Shown here: piece after piece, positions 1 through 7,498 of the stretch
Position numbering within the stretch: the stretch's first letter is position 1
Layout of the letters: every line of letters begins with the position of its first letter
DNA from: Clostridium merdae
Lineage (GTDB): Bacteria; Bacillota; Clostridia; Oscillospirales; Acutalibacteraceae
Direction: 5' to 3'
Assembly (NCBI RefSeq): GCF_900176635.1
Contig: NZ_FXLN01000003.1
Location: forward strand, 124,001 to 188,000
Length of the DNA: 64,000 bases
Notes under the pieces: generated by a model
The model's database searches: none
Told to the model about the DNA's origin: nothing
The model's input: only the letters and a program-made list of their open reading frames with translations
Translations under genes and position numbers: made by a program

Positions 1-696
1 TACGACTTTATTTGCGAGGTCTCGAATGAGATAAAGACCGAAGAGGGAACCTTTTCGGCCTCCCAAATGCTGGAGCGTTTTTTGTTTACCCCCGATTTGC
101 AATATTCTCTGATTGGCAGACTCAGCGGTGGTGAGCGCAGACGCCTCTATCTTCTCAGCATTTTAATGTCTGCTCCCAACATTTTGCTACTAGATGAGCC
201 AACGAATGACCTCGATATTGAAACACTTACGATTCTGGAAGACTATTTGGAGTCTTTTGCAGGCCCTGTGCTTGCGGTATCTCACGACCGGTATTTTTTG
301 GATAAGGTCGCAACCACTCTCTTTGAGGTTACCGAGGGAGGGATTCTTAACGAGTACCAGGGCAATTACAGCGAGTATGAAGAAAAACGCAAAGAAATGC
401 ATCAGCCTGCTCCCAAAAAAGAATCGAGTACACCTAAGGGAGCTCCGAAAAAACAGCAGAAGCTAAAATTCTCTTTTAAAGAACAACGAGAATTTGATAC
501 CATAGAGGAAGACATTTCTGCATTGGAAACGAAAATAGCGGAATGTGAAGTAGAATCTCGCCTAGCTGCCAGCGATTACGTTCGTCTTCAATCTCTGATT
601 GACCAAAAAGCTGAGCTAGAAACACAATTAGAGGCAAAAACAGAGCGTTGGCTATACCTCACAGAGCTAGCTGAGAAAATTGCGGCTCAATTATAG
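1..696 (+). CDS. ABC-F family ATPase, C-terminal part (5' end outside window)
   Basis: The frame is open from the first base, so the N-terminal part lies outside the window. Visible are the ABC signature LSGGERRR, Walker B with the catalytic Glu (ILLLDEPTNDLDIET) and the switch His in AVSHDRYFLDKV, which together belong to the second ATPase cassette. It is followed by a charged linker and a C-terminal coiled coil (roughly the last 70 residues, heptads of E/K/L) typical of the Uup-like branch of ABC-F proteins. These are soluble ribosome-associated ATPases without membrane domains. Which subfamily (Uup-like, EttA-like or antibiotic-protection type) cannot be settled from this part. The next gene starts 31 bp downstream and no terminator is seen between them. 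Confidence 0.9.
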   Translation, partial: YDFICEVSNEIKTEEGTFSASQMLERFLFTPDLQYSLIGRLSGGERRRLYLLSILMSAPNILLLDEPTNDLDIETLTILEDYLESFAGPVLAVSHDRYFLDKVATTLFEVTEGGILNEYQGNYSEYEEKRKEMHQPAPKKESSTPKGAPKKQQKLKFSFKEQREFDTIEEDISALETKIAECEVESRLAASDYVRLQSLIDQKAELETQLEAKTERWLYLTELAEKIAAQL

Positions 697-727
697 CCTG
701 CGAAAAACTGCCTTTTAGGAGTACCCT

Positions 728-1585
728 ATGGAACAGAACGAAGACCCGCATTTCTACGCTTATATGGTACGATGTGCCGATGAAACGCTGTACAGCGGCT
801 ACACCACAAACCTGAGCCGCCGAGTTGCGGCTCACAACAGCGGTAACGGCGCTAAGTACACCCGATCTCGCCGACCGGTGAAGCTGGTATGGGTAGAGCA
901 GTACTCCACAAAGCATGAAGCTATGCAGCGAGAGGCCGCTCTTAAAAAGCTGAAACGAGCGGAAAAGCTGCGACTACTGGAGCAAGTAAGGCGATGTGGT
1001 GTAAATGAATTCATTGGAGGCGGCGGAAACGCGATGGAATTACTGGATATTGTTGATAAAAACGGTCTCCCTACCGGAGAAACCGTAGAACGAGAGTTGG
1101 CGCACCGCAATGGAATTCGCCACCGCACCTCCCATGTGTGGATTTTACGAAAGCAAAACAATACCATACAAGTACTTCTGCAAAAGAGAAGTACTAATAA
1201 GGATTCGTACCCAGGGTGCTACGATATTTCAAGTGCCGGTCACATTCCCTGTGGGGAAGATTATCTTGACTCTGCCCTGCGGGAATTGCAGGAGGAGCTT
1301 GGTATTCATGCCACCGCAGACGAACTTCAGTATTGTGGCTGCCGCCATATTGAATTTCATGGTAATTTTCACGGGCAAAGTTTTTGGGATAATCAGGTCA
1401 GTAACATTTATGTTTTATGGCGAGATTGGGACAAATCTCAATTTCAGTTGCAGGAATCGGAAGTTGAATCTGTTTTATGGATAGATTGGGATACCTGCCT
1501 CGATATGGTTAAGAATAACCGTGCTCCCCATTGCATTCGTGTTTGCGAGCTAGAGATGGTCTTTTCTTCTGCCGGTCTACTATAA
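728..1585 (+). CDS. GIY-YIG nuclease-like domain fused to Nudix hydrolase
   Basis: A 285-residue two-domain protein. Residues about 9-85 form a small GIY-YIG domain of the UPF0213/YhbQ type (YAYMVRCADETLYSGYTTNL, then AHNSGNGAKYTRSRRP). Residues 103-285 are a Nudix hydrolase with a full Nudix box at 171-193 (GHIPCGE...REL.EELGI, fitting GX5EX7REUXEEXGU). The Nudix part begins MELLDIVDKNG, like free-standing isopentenyl-diphosphate-isomerase-like Nudix proteins, so the fusion joins two normally separate small proteins. Start: ATG preceded by TTAGGAGTACCCT. The DNA for the linker (FIGGGGNA) holds a GGAGG and an in-frame ATG that could allow separate production of the Nudix half. Substrates are unknown; Nudix enzymes hydrolyse nucleoside diphosphate-linked compounds. 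Confidence 0.88.
   Translation: MEQNEDPHFYAYMVRCADETLYSGYTTNLSRRVAAHNSGNGAKYTRSRRPVKLVWVEQYSTKHEAMQREAALKKLKRAEKLRLLEQVRRCGVNEFIGGGGNAMELLDIVDKNGLPTGETVERELAHRNGIRHRTSHVWILRKQNNTIQVLLQKRSTNKDSYPGCYDISSAGHIPCGEDYLDSALRELQEELGIHATADELQYCGCRHIEFHGNFHGQSFWDNQVSNIYVLWRDWDKSQFQLQESEVESVLWIDWDTCLDMVKNNRAPHCIRVCELEMVFSSAGLL
1016..1036 (+). promoter_or_regulatory. internal Shine-Dalgarno and in-frame ATG for the Nudix half
   Basis: GGAGG at 1016-1020, with further purine-rich GGCGGAAA, precedes an in-frame ATG at 1034-1036 (Met103 of the fusion). Spacing from GGAGG is 13 nt, somewhat long. The following residues match the usual N-terminus of solitary Nudix proteins. This could be a relic of two formerly separate genes or a working second start. 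Confidence 0.45.
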
Positions 1586-1600
1586 ATGTAAATAGAATAA

Positions 1601-1640
1601 GTGCAGAGCTTCTTTATTATTTAGAAGGCTCCACTTTTTC
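1601..1640 (+). terminator. imperfect terminator after the GIY-YIG/Nudix gene
   Basis: GTGCAGAGCTTCT and AGAAGGCTCCAC form an interrupted hairpin followed by TTTTTCTG, 16 bp after the stop codon. Confidence 0.5.
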
Positions 1641-1717
1641 TGCTAAAACAAACAATTTATTTATATGCTTCCTAACACCAATGCTATTTTAAGTACAGAT
1701 AGAAAGGTTGGTTTCAA

Positions 1718-2359
1718 ATGAAAGATACCGCGAACCAACGGTTTTGGGAACGAATGGCGAAGCTGTATGCACCATTTATGAAAAGCTCTGAAAGCCTGTA
1801 TCAAGACATATGCTCCCACTGCCAGCCTTATCTAAAAAAGGATATGGATGTTTTGGAGCTTGCCTGCGGCAGCGGACAGTTTTCTTTTCCATTAGCCGCT
1901 AATGTACAGACTTGGATAGCAACTGATTTTTCTTCCAATATGGTTTCGCAGGCAAAGAAGCAAAGTGCACCATCGAATCTTACTTTTGAAGTTCAGGATG
2001 CAACTAGCCTGCCCTACCCGGACGAACACTTTCATGCGGTATTCATTGCAAACGCACTGCATATTATGCCTGAGCCAGAAAAAGCAATGGAAGAAATTCA
2101 CCGTGTATTAAAACCAGATGGGACTCTGCTTGCCCCTACGTTCTTATGGAATGAAAGTCGACAGACGCTCGGTTCTTGGCTTGTCTCAAAAGCAGGGCTT
2201 ACCGTGTACCGAAAATGGAACGCGCAGGAGTTTGAACGATTCATTGAGTCACATGATTTTCGCGTAGTAGAACGAAAGATATTGGGTGGCGGACTTCGCC
2301 CGTTAAGCTGTATGATTGCAATAAAGAATCAAAATATAACGGACACCAGCAGGAATTAA
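1718..2359 (+). CDS. class I SAM-dependent methyltransferase
   Basis: 213 residues. The SAM-binding motif I is LELACGSGQFSFPLA; the acidic end of strand 2 follows in WIATDFSSNMV, and motif IV/post-motif in VFIANALHIMPEPEKAMEEI and HRVLKPDGTLLAPTF. It is of the UbiE/Methyltransf_11 type, cytosolic, with no clue to its substrate. Start ATG follows AGAAAGG at fair spacing. It stands alone between two terminators, so it is probably monocistronic. The stop codon lies inside the downstream terminator stem. Confidence 0.88.
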   Translation: MKDTANQRFWERMAKLYAPFMKSSESLYQDICSHCQPYLKKDMDVLELACGSGQFSFPLAANVQTWIATDFSSNMVSQAKKQSAPSNLTFEVQDATSLPYPDEHFHAVFIANALHIMPEPEKAMEEIHRVLKPDGTLLAPTFLWNESRQTLGSWLVSKAGLTVYRKWNAQEFERFIESHDFRVVERKILGGGLRPLSCMIAIKNQNITDTSRN

Positions 2360-2389
2360 TAATCTTTTTGATTATTAATTCCATTTTTT
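2352..2389 (+). terminator. rho-independent terminator overlapping the methyltransferase stop codon
   Basis: GGAATTAATAATC, a five-T loop, GATTATTAATTCC, then ATTTTTTG. The perfect 13-bp stem includes the last sense codon and the TAA of the upstream gene. Confidence 0.85.
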
Positions 2390-2508
2390 GTTGAAATTAG
2401 ATAGTTTTGGTAATATAATAAGAGTAATGCCTTCAAATCTACTCATTAGAGATAGTCCAAACATCATTTGCTTGTATAAGAGACATATCGAGAAGTGAGG
2501 AGGAAATT

Positions 2509-3636
2509 ATGGAAGCACTCCGAAACCAGGAAGAACCCCTCAAAACCTCTAATTACATTCAAACTATGGAAAGGCTATTACAAGTTGTTCAGCAATTATC
2601 TGCCGCACACGATATTCATACGGTTATGAACCTTGTTCGCCATTCAGTACGTGATTTAACACAAGCGGATGGTGCAACCTTTGTATTGCGTGAAGAGGAT
2701 GATTGCTTTTATGCACAAGAGGATGCCATCTTCCCACTATGGCAAGGGAAACGCTTCCCAATCCAGAGTTGTATCAGCGGTTGGGTCATGCTCAACCGTT
2801 CCCCAGTTATTATTGAAGATGTATACAGTGATCCCCGCATCCCCATAGAAGCATATAAAAATACATTTGTAAAAAGCCTTGCAATGGTCCCTATAAAAAC
2901 AATAGAGCCAATTGGCGCAATTGGCTGCTACTGGGCAAAACAGCATTATGCAACTCCTGAGCAGTTAAAAGTTTTGCAAGTGTTGGCCGATTCCGCAACA
3001 ATTGCCCTCGATAATATTCATTACCAAAATATTTTTGCAGAAAAAACAAAGCAGCTTGAAAACGCAATTGACGGAACTCTGCTTGCCATTGCTAACATGG
3101 TTGAACAAAAAGATTTATATACCGCAGGCCACCAAAAGAGAGTCGCAACCATAGGGCTTGCTATTGCACAAGAGCTTGGCTGCAGCTTAGAGAGCTGCGA
3201 AAAAGTATTTCGTGCGGGAGTGGTTCACGATATTGGTAAAATCGGAATCCCCAGTGAACTGCTTGCAAAACCCGCTAAACTAACAGACATTGAATACGCG
3301 CTTATTAAAACTCATGCTGAAATTGGGTATATCATTCTGAAGGATGTACCCTTGCTTTCGGTAACAGCAGAAATCATTTTACAGCACCATGAAAGATACA
3401 ACGGGAGTGGATATCCCAATGGACTAAAGGGCAACGAAATACTCCCGGAAGCACAAATTCTTGCTGTGGCAGATGTGTTTGAATCTATGATTTCACACAG
3501 ACCCTATCGTGCTGCCCTTGGAGTAGATGCCGCCATAGACGAGCTAGTTCAGAACAAAGGGATACTCTACCACCCAGATATTGTAGATGCAATTGTACAT
3601 CTTGTTAAAACAAAAGGGTACAAAATACCAGAATAG
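2509..3636 (+). CDS. GAF domain plus HD-GYP phosphodiesterase
   Basis: 375 residues, no membrane segment. Residues about 20-170 form a GAF-type sensory domain; residues about 185-375 are an HD-GYP domain with its hallmark motifs: VVHDIGKIGIP (HD pair), HHERYNGSGYPNGLKG (GYP motif intact) and ILAVADVFESMISHRPYR. Such proteins degrade cyclic di-GMP to pGpG/GMP in response to a ligand or redox signal sensed by the GAF domain. The ligand is not apparent. Start ATG has a strong SD, GAGGAGG at 2497-2503, six bases upstream. The gene is flanked by terminators and is likely transcribed alone. Confidence 0.92.
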   Translation: MEALRNQEEPLKTSNYIQTMERLLQVVQQLSAAHDIHTVMNLVRHSVRDLTQADGATFVLREEDDCFYAQEDAIFPLWQGKRFPIQSCISGWVMLNRSPVIIEDVYSDPRIPIEAYKNTFVKSLAMVPIKTIEPIGAIGCYWAKQHYATPEQLKVLQVLADSATIALDNIHYQNIFAEKTKQLENAIDGTLLAIANMVEQKDLYTAGHQKRVATIGLAIAQELGCSLESCEKVFRAGVVHDIGKIGIPSELLAKPAKLTDIEYALIKTHAEIGYIILKDVPLLSVTAEIILQHHERYNGSGYPNGLKGNEILPEAQILAVADVFESMISHRPYRAALGVDAAIDELVQNKGILYHPDIVDAIVHLVKTKGYKIPE

Positions 3637-3648
3637 CAAATGCTTTAC

Positions 3649-3693
3649 AAAAGTAGTGCCCAACAGAAGAAATATCTGTTGGGCACTACTTTT
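3649..3693. terminator. strong bidirectional terminator
   Basis: AAAAGTAGTGCCCAACAG and CTGTTGGGCACTACTTTT form an 18-bp perfect stem with a short A-rich loop. It can serve the HD-GYP gene on the plus strand and the convergent LacI gene on the minus strand. Confidence 0.9.
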
Positions 3694-3772
3694 GTAATTT
3701 CAAGCAATCATGTATAGACTAGAATTTAACCGAGTCTTTCTATAAATAAAAACGCTCTGTTCTATATTATTT

Positions 3773-4768
3773 TTATGGGAGGGTAGTTCCCCCCTCTACT
3801 AACGTTACGTTGTGCACAAATTCGGTTACTCCACCTTCTTTATGCTCTATTTGGTAGACGAGAGAGTTCACAATCGATTTTGAAATTGCATAAAAGTCTT
3901 GGCAAACGGTAGTGAGTCGGGGATGCGTTAGCTCAGAAGGCTCTGATCCATCATAACCCACGATTTTCAATTGCTCCGGAACCGGAATTCCACGAAATAG
4001 AGCCTCTTGCAGCACCCGAACGGCCACACTGTCTACCGCAAATACTCCGTCAATTTTTTTGCTAGCTGTAATAACAGATTTCACAACATGATTGTACTCT
4101 ACACGCGATAAAAATTCATTCCCTTTTATTTTTAAACTGGAGCAACGAATACCATTCTTTTTAAGCGTTTCTCGAAAAGCGATATGTCTTTCCATCAACG
4201 CGGTTTTCCCACGGCTCATTCCAATCACATGCACCACGTTTTTGCAACCGCTCTCAATGAACTTTTTTGCAGCTAGCTCACCACCTAGCCGATGATTGGA
4301 GGTAACATGTGGAATCCTCTCCCCAAGATTTCGGTCAATTGAAACAATGGGAAGCGTTAATTTTTGATAATCTGAAGTATCCTGTGCAAAGCTGTACACA
4401 ATAATACCATCCACCTTATTTTGCCGCAGCATTGCTAGGTACTCTTTTTCTTTCGCGGGATTCCCAATGGTATTGCATAATATCATCTTATAGTCCCGTT
4501 TGTTGAGTTCGCACTCTATGCACTTTGTGAGCCGGGCGAAAAAAGGATGACTTACGTCTGGAATAAGCAAACCAATAATAAATGTTCTTTGCATAAATAA
4601 ATTTCGAGCCACTTGATTTGGGTAATAGTTCAATTCCTCAATTGCGCAGTTCACTCGCCGATACATTTCTTCTGAAATATAGCCGCGTTTATTGAGCACC
4701 CGCGAAACAGTGGTTACTGAGACGCCGGCTCTATCCGCCACATCTTTTATACCTGCCATTTTACCCAT
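3773..4768 (-). CDS. LacI family transcriptional repressor
   Basis: 331 residues from the chosen start. N-terminal LacI helix-turn-helix and hinge: AGIKDVADRAGVSVTTVSRV, then YYPNQVARNLF; the rest is a periplasmic-binding-protein-like effector domain (FIIGLLIPDVSHPFFARL, DGIIVYSF, VVHVIGMSRGK). Sugars or nucleosides are usual effectors; the ligand here is unknown. A longer frame reaches a GTG at 4825, but the ATG at 4768 is preferred because it has AGAAGG upstream and the longer start would lie inside the promoter/operator. No sugar-utilisation genes adjoin it, so its targets are elsewhere or it mainly regulates itself. Confidence 0.9.
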   Translation of the reverse strand: MGKMAGIKDVADRAGVSVTTVSRVLNKRGYISEEMYRRVNCAIEELNYYPNQVARNLFMQRTFIIGLLIPDVSHPFFARLTKCIECELNKRDYKMILCNTIGNPAKEKEYLAMLRQNKVDGIIVYSFAQDTSDYQKLTLPIVSIDRNLGERIPHVTSNHRLGGELAAKKFIESGCKNVVHVIGMSRGKTALMERHIAFRETLKKNGIRCSSLKIKGNEFLSRVEYNHVVKSVITASKKIDGVFAVDSVAVRVLQEALFRGIPVPEQLKIVGYDGSEPSELTHPRLTTVCQDFYAISKSIVNSLVYQIEHKEGGVTEFVHNVTLVEGGTTLP

Positions 4769-4808
4769 CAATCCTTCTTTTTGGTATTCTTGTATTCTCC
4801 TCAAACTT

Positions 4809-4838
4809 ACTATAGTGCACAACACACATGTGTGTCAA
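4809..4838 (-). promoter_or_regulatory. LacI-gene promoter with embedded 14-bp palindromic operator
   Basis: Read on the minus strand: TTGACA (4833-4838), 18-bp spacer, TATAGT (4809-4814). The perfect palindrome ACACACATGTGTGT (4822-4835) fills the upstream half of the spacer and touches the -35 box, as expected for an autorepressed LacI-family gene. Confidence 0.65.
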
Positions 4839-4934
4839 TTAGTTACAATACAATTATAAAATGAAATTTAAATGATAAAGTTTTAATTTACATAGTTTAA
4901 ATGATTAATTTAAAACAATTTACTAAATTTTAGA

Positions 4935-4963
4935 TTGATAAATAAAAAGGAATGGGGTATTCT
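4935..4963 (+). promoter_or_regulatory. sigma-A type promoter for the GlsB-like gene
   Basis: TTGATA (4935-4940), a 17-bp spacer, TATTCT (4958-4963), giving a leader of about 35 nt before the ATG at 5003. Confidence 0.5.
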
Positions 4964-5002
4964 AAACTCGAAATCTAATTTAAGAAAGTAGATGAATTAA
5001 TT

Positions 5003-5287
5003 ATGAGCATCATTACATGGATTGTATTAGGTGCGTTAGCAGGATGGATTGCAAGTATGATTGTTGGTAAAAACTCTGAAATGGGTGCGTTTGCAAACGT
5101 ATGCATTGGCATTGCAGGCGCATTTATTGGCGGATTTATATTTAACATGGCTACTGGTGTAGGCTTCACCGGTTTTAACGTTTGGAGCTTAGTAGTAGCA
5201 ACGGTTGGAGCCGTTATTCTATTGTTAATTATTAATGCCTTTCAGAAAACCAGACACGATAAAATGGATCAACCTGTTAATCGCTAA
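5003..5287 (+). CDS. GlsB/YeaQ/YmgE family (transglycosylase-associated) membrane protein
   Basis: 94 residues, three hydrophobic segments: IITWIVLGALAGWIASMIVG, NVCIGIAGAFIGGFIF and VWSLVVATVGAVILLLIINA. The Gly/Ala-rich first two helices are typical of this family of small stress-associated inner-membrane proteins. Their biochemical role is not established despite the family name. The C-terminus is charged and presumably cytoplasmic. Start ATG has only a weak SD (AGAAAG about 13 nt upstream). It sits between its own promoter and a strong terminator, so it is monocistronic. Confidence 0.88.
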   Translation: MSIITWIVLGALAGWIASMIVGKNSEMGAFANVCIGIAGAFIGGFIFNMATGVGFTGFNVWSLVVATVGAVILLLIINAFQKTRHDKMDQPVNR

Positions 5288-5295
5288 CGTATTCC

Positions 5296-5331
5296 AAGAA
5301 CCCCCGCTGGAATTATCCAGCGGGGGTTCTT
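5296..5331 (+). terminator. rho-independent terminator after the GlsB-like gene
   Basis: AAGAACCCCCGCTGG and CCAGCGGGGGTTCTT form a 15-bp perfect GC-rich stem with an AATTAT loop. Confidence 0.88.
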
Positions 5332-5395
5332 GTTGTAATTCATTTTTATTTGGATAAAAACTAAACACGTAAAATAAGGTCTTTCCATCGTTTTA

Positions 5396-5626
5396 TCAAC
5401 TTTCTCTATTTTTACGCTGGTACGATTCTTTTACATCTGTCATATCTAATAAATAGTCGATACTAGTGTTAAAATACAAAGACAACTTCTTTAATATTTC
5501 GATGGGTATATTAATTTTTCCTAATTCATAATCAGAGTAGGTTGTTTGGGCTATATTAAGTATTTGCGCCATTTGCTTTTGATTTAAGTCTTTATCTTCT
5601 CGCAAGCCTCGAATATTCTGGTACAT
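5396..5626 (-). CDS. XRE-family helix-turn-helix regulator
   Basis: 76 residues, a single Cro/C1-type HTH: IRGLREDKDLNQKQMAQIL, TTYSDYELGKINIPIEIL, then LSLYFNTSIDYLLDMTD. The basic tail may be disordered. There is no sensor or protease domain, so it is a small DNA-binding repressor, probably dimeric. Start ATG follows GAGGTG at 5-nt spacing. It diverges from a 49-codon gene across a 92-bp region with two copies of a dyad-symmetric site, one exactly in the spacer of the opposite promoter. I infer that it represses the 49-codon gene and probably itself. Confidence 0.9.
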   Translation of the reverse strand: MYQNIRGLREDKDLNQKQMAQILNIAQTTYSDYELGKINIPIEILKKLSLYFNTSIDYLLDMTDVKESYQRKNRES

Positions 5627-5652
5627 AGTATCACCTCGAAATTATTAAACCA

Positions 5653-5694
5653 TAACGTAAATACCGTTATTGATTTTTAACGGTATTTACGTTA
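5653..5694. promoter_or_regulatory. twin operators between the XRE gene and the 49-codon gene
   Basis: TAACGTAAATACCGTTA (5653-5669) and its exact inverse TAACGGTATTTACGTTA (5678-5694), separated by 8 bp. Each arm is itself a dyad, TAACG-N7-CGTTA, giving four half-sites. The right arm occupies the spacer of the plus-strand promoter. Confidence 0.72.
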
Positions 5695-5698
5695 CAAT
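5670..5698 (+). promoter_or_regulatory. promoter of the 49-codon gene
   Basis: TTGATT (5670-5675), 17-bp spacer, TACAAT (5693-5698). The spacer contains the right-hand XRE operator arm. Confidence 0.6.
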
Positions 5699-5718
5699 CT
5701 GTTAAAGGGGTGAATATT

Positions 5719-5868
5719 ATGTCAGACTATAAAGAAATGTATTACTTATTATTTAATAAAATCACTGATATTGTAACTGATTTACAAGAAATACAACGGC
5801 ACACAGAAGAGCTATACATAAAAACAGAAACGCCACTCATCAAATTAAGTTTGAGAGAAAAAGAATGA
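5719..5868 (+). CDS. small 49-residue protein divergent from the XRE regulator
   Basis: Starts MSDYKEMYYLLFNKITDI; hydrophilic, helical-looking, with the segment TDLQEIQRHTEELYI resembling a short coiled coil. No membrane segment or signal peptide. SD AGGGGTG lies 8 nt before the ATG, a good promoter lies directly upstream and a strong terminator 8 bp after the stop, which together support a real gene. Similar short proteins next to XRE regulators occur in Clostridia as far as I recall, but I know of no function. The shared operators suggest a repressor/target module. Confidence 0.72.
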   Translation: MSDYKEMYYLLFNKITDIVTDLQEIQRHTEELYIKTETPLIKLSLREKE

Positions 5869-5876
5869 GAAGAAAA

Positions 5877-5912
5877 GAGACCACAAACCCGCATAAATAT
5901 AGGGTTTGTGGT
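5877..5912. terminator. terminator between the 49-codon gene and guaA
   Basis: AGACCACAAACCC and GGGTTTGTGGTCT form the stem, followed by a T-run on the plus strand. The stem could also end the convergent guaA transcript. Confidence 0.88.
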
Positions 5913-5931
5913 CTTTTTTATTATATTTTTA

Positions 5932-7473
5932 TTATTCCCACTCAATCGTAGCCGGGGGCTTACTGGTAATGTCGTAAACGATGCGGTTTACACCGCTTAC
6001 CTCGTTAATGATGCGGCTGGAAGCTTTCTCCAGAACATCGTAGGGAATTCTTGCCCAGTCTGCCGTCATAAAATCGGTGGTGGTCACACCGCGAAGTGCG
6101 ATGGTAAAGTCGTAAGTGCGGCCGTCGCCCATTACGCCAACGCTCTGAATACCGGTGAGCACTGCAAAGTATTGGTTGATCTTACGGTCAAGACCAGCTT
6201 CGGCAATCTCCTCGCGGAATATCGCGTCGGCATCGCGCAGAAGATCAAGCTTTGCCTTTGTAATATCGCCCAATACGCGAATGGCAAGGCCAGGGCCAGG
6301 GAATGGCTGGCGGAAAACCAAAAACTCCGGAATATCAATTTCCAGGCCAACTCGGCGAACTTCATCTTTAAACAAGTCGCGCAGAGGCTCTACAAGGCCT
6401 GTAAAGCCGATATCTTCCGGTAAGCCGCCAACGTTATGGTGACTCTTAATCACAGCTGCTTCGCCAACGCCGCTTTCCACAACGTCCGGGTAAATAGTAC
6501 CTTGGCACAGGTAATCCATATGGCCAAGCTTTTTCGCTTCTTCTTCAAAGACGCGAATGAACTCTTCACCAATGATTTTACGCTTTGTTTCGGGGTCAGA
6601 AACACCTGCAAGGCGGTTTAAAAAGCGATCCTGTGCATTTACACGAATGAGATTCATGTCAAACTGCTTGCGGAACACCTGCTCTACCTGGTCGCCCTCA
6701 TCCTTACGCAGAAGACCATGGTCTACGAAAATGCAGGTCAAATTCTTACCGATTGCCTTATGCACCAAAACGGCGGCAACGGAGGAATCCACACCGCCGG
6801 AAAGTGCACACAGCACCTTTTTATCGCCAACGCGTTCCTTAATCTGGAGAATAGCATCCTTGGCAAAGGTGTCCATTCTCCAATCGCCGGAGCACTCACA
6901 CACGCGGTACAAAAAGTTCTTAAGGAATGCATTTCCGCACTCGGTATGCTCTACTTCCGGGTGGAACTGTACGGCATAAAGCTTCTTCACTGCACAATCC
7001 ATCGCTGCCACGGGGCAAGCAGCGCTGTGCGCGCGCACTGTAAAGCCCTCTGGAAGCTCCACAATTTTATCCGTATGGCTCATCCAGCATACACTGGTTT
7101 GTGCTGTGCCATGGAACAGCTCGGAAGAAAGGTCAAACTCCACCGGAGTTTTTCCATATTCCTTTACCGTAGAGGGCTCCACCTTACCGCCAAGTTTAAA
7201 TGCCATAAGCTGCGCGCCGTAGCAAATACCCAAAACCGGAATTCCTAGCTCGAAAATCTCCTTCTCACAGCTGGGTGCTCCCGGGGCATAGGCACTGTTA
7301 GGGCCGCCGGTGAAAATAATCCCCTTATAGCCCGCCTTTTGAATCTCCTCAATTGGCGTTTTGTACGATTTGATTTCGCAGTACACATTGAGGTCGCGCA
7401 CACGGCGAGCGATGAGCTGGCTGTACTGGCCGCCGAAATCTAATATTAAAACAGCCTCGTTTTGTATCGTCAT
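5932..7473 (-). CDS. guaA: GMP synthase (glutamine-hydrolysing)
   Basis: 513 residues, the usual length. It converts XMP, glutamine and ATP to GMP. The N-terminal class I glutamine amidotransferase domain has the nucleophile Cys84 (LGICYGAQLM) and the His/Glu pair in QFHPEVEHTECG. The central ATP pyrophosphatase domain has the P-loop ALSGGVDSSVAAVLV, and the C-terminal dimerisation domain ends in the conserved KPPATIEWE. SD AGGGGAG precedes the ATG. It begins only 25 bp after the glmS stop, so glmS-guaA is probably one transcript. It completes the guanine branch for the purine genes upstream in the same orientation. Confidence 0.98.
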   Translation of the reverse strand: MTIQNEAVLILDFGGQYSQLIARRVRDLNVYCEIKSYKTPIEEIQKAGYKGIIFTGGPNSAYAPGAPSCEKEIFELGIPVLGICYGAQLMAFKLGGKVEPSTVKEYGKTPVEFDLSSELFHGTAQTSVCWMSHTDKIVELPEGFTVRAHSAACPVAAMDCAVKKLYAVQFHPEVEHTECGNAFLKNFLYRVCECSGDWRMDTFAKDAILQIKERVGDKKVLCALSGGVDSSVAAVLVHKAIGKNLTCIFVDHGLLRKDEGDQVEQVFRKQFDMNLIRVNAQDRFLNRLAGVSDPETKRKIIGEEFIRVFEEEAKKLGHMDYLCQGTIYPDVVESGVGEAAVIKSHHNVGGLPEDIGFTGLVEPLRDLFKDEVRRVGLEIDIPEFLVFRQPFPGPGLAIRVLGDITKAKLDLLRDADAIFREEIAEAGLDRKINQYFAVLTGIQSVGVMGDGRTYDFTIALRGVTTTDFMTADWARIPYDVLEKASSRIINEVSGVNRIVYDITSKPPATIEWE

Positions 7474-7498
7474 AAAACTCCCCTATTCTATTCCACTC

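Noticed and set aside
4823..4825. GTG at 4825 as the LacI-family start
   Set aside because: It lies inside the predicted promoter spacer and palindromic operator; ATG 4768 has an SD and gives a normal N-terminus.
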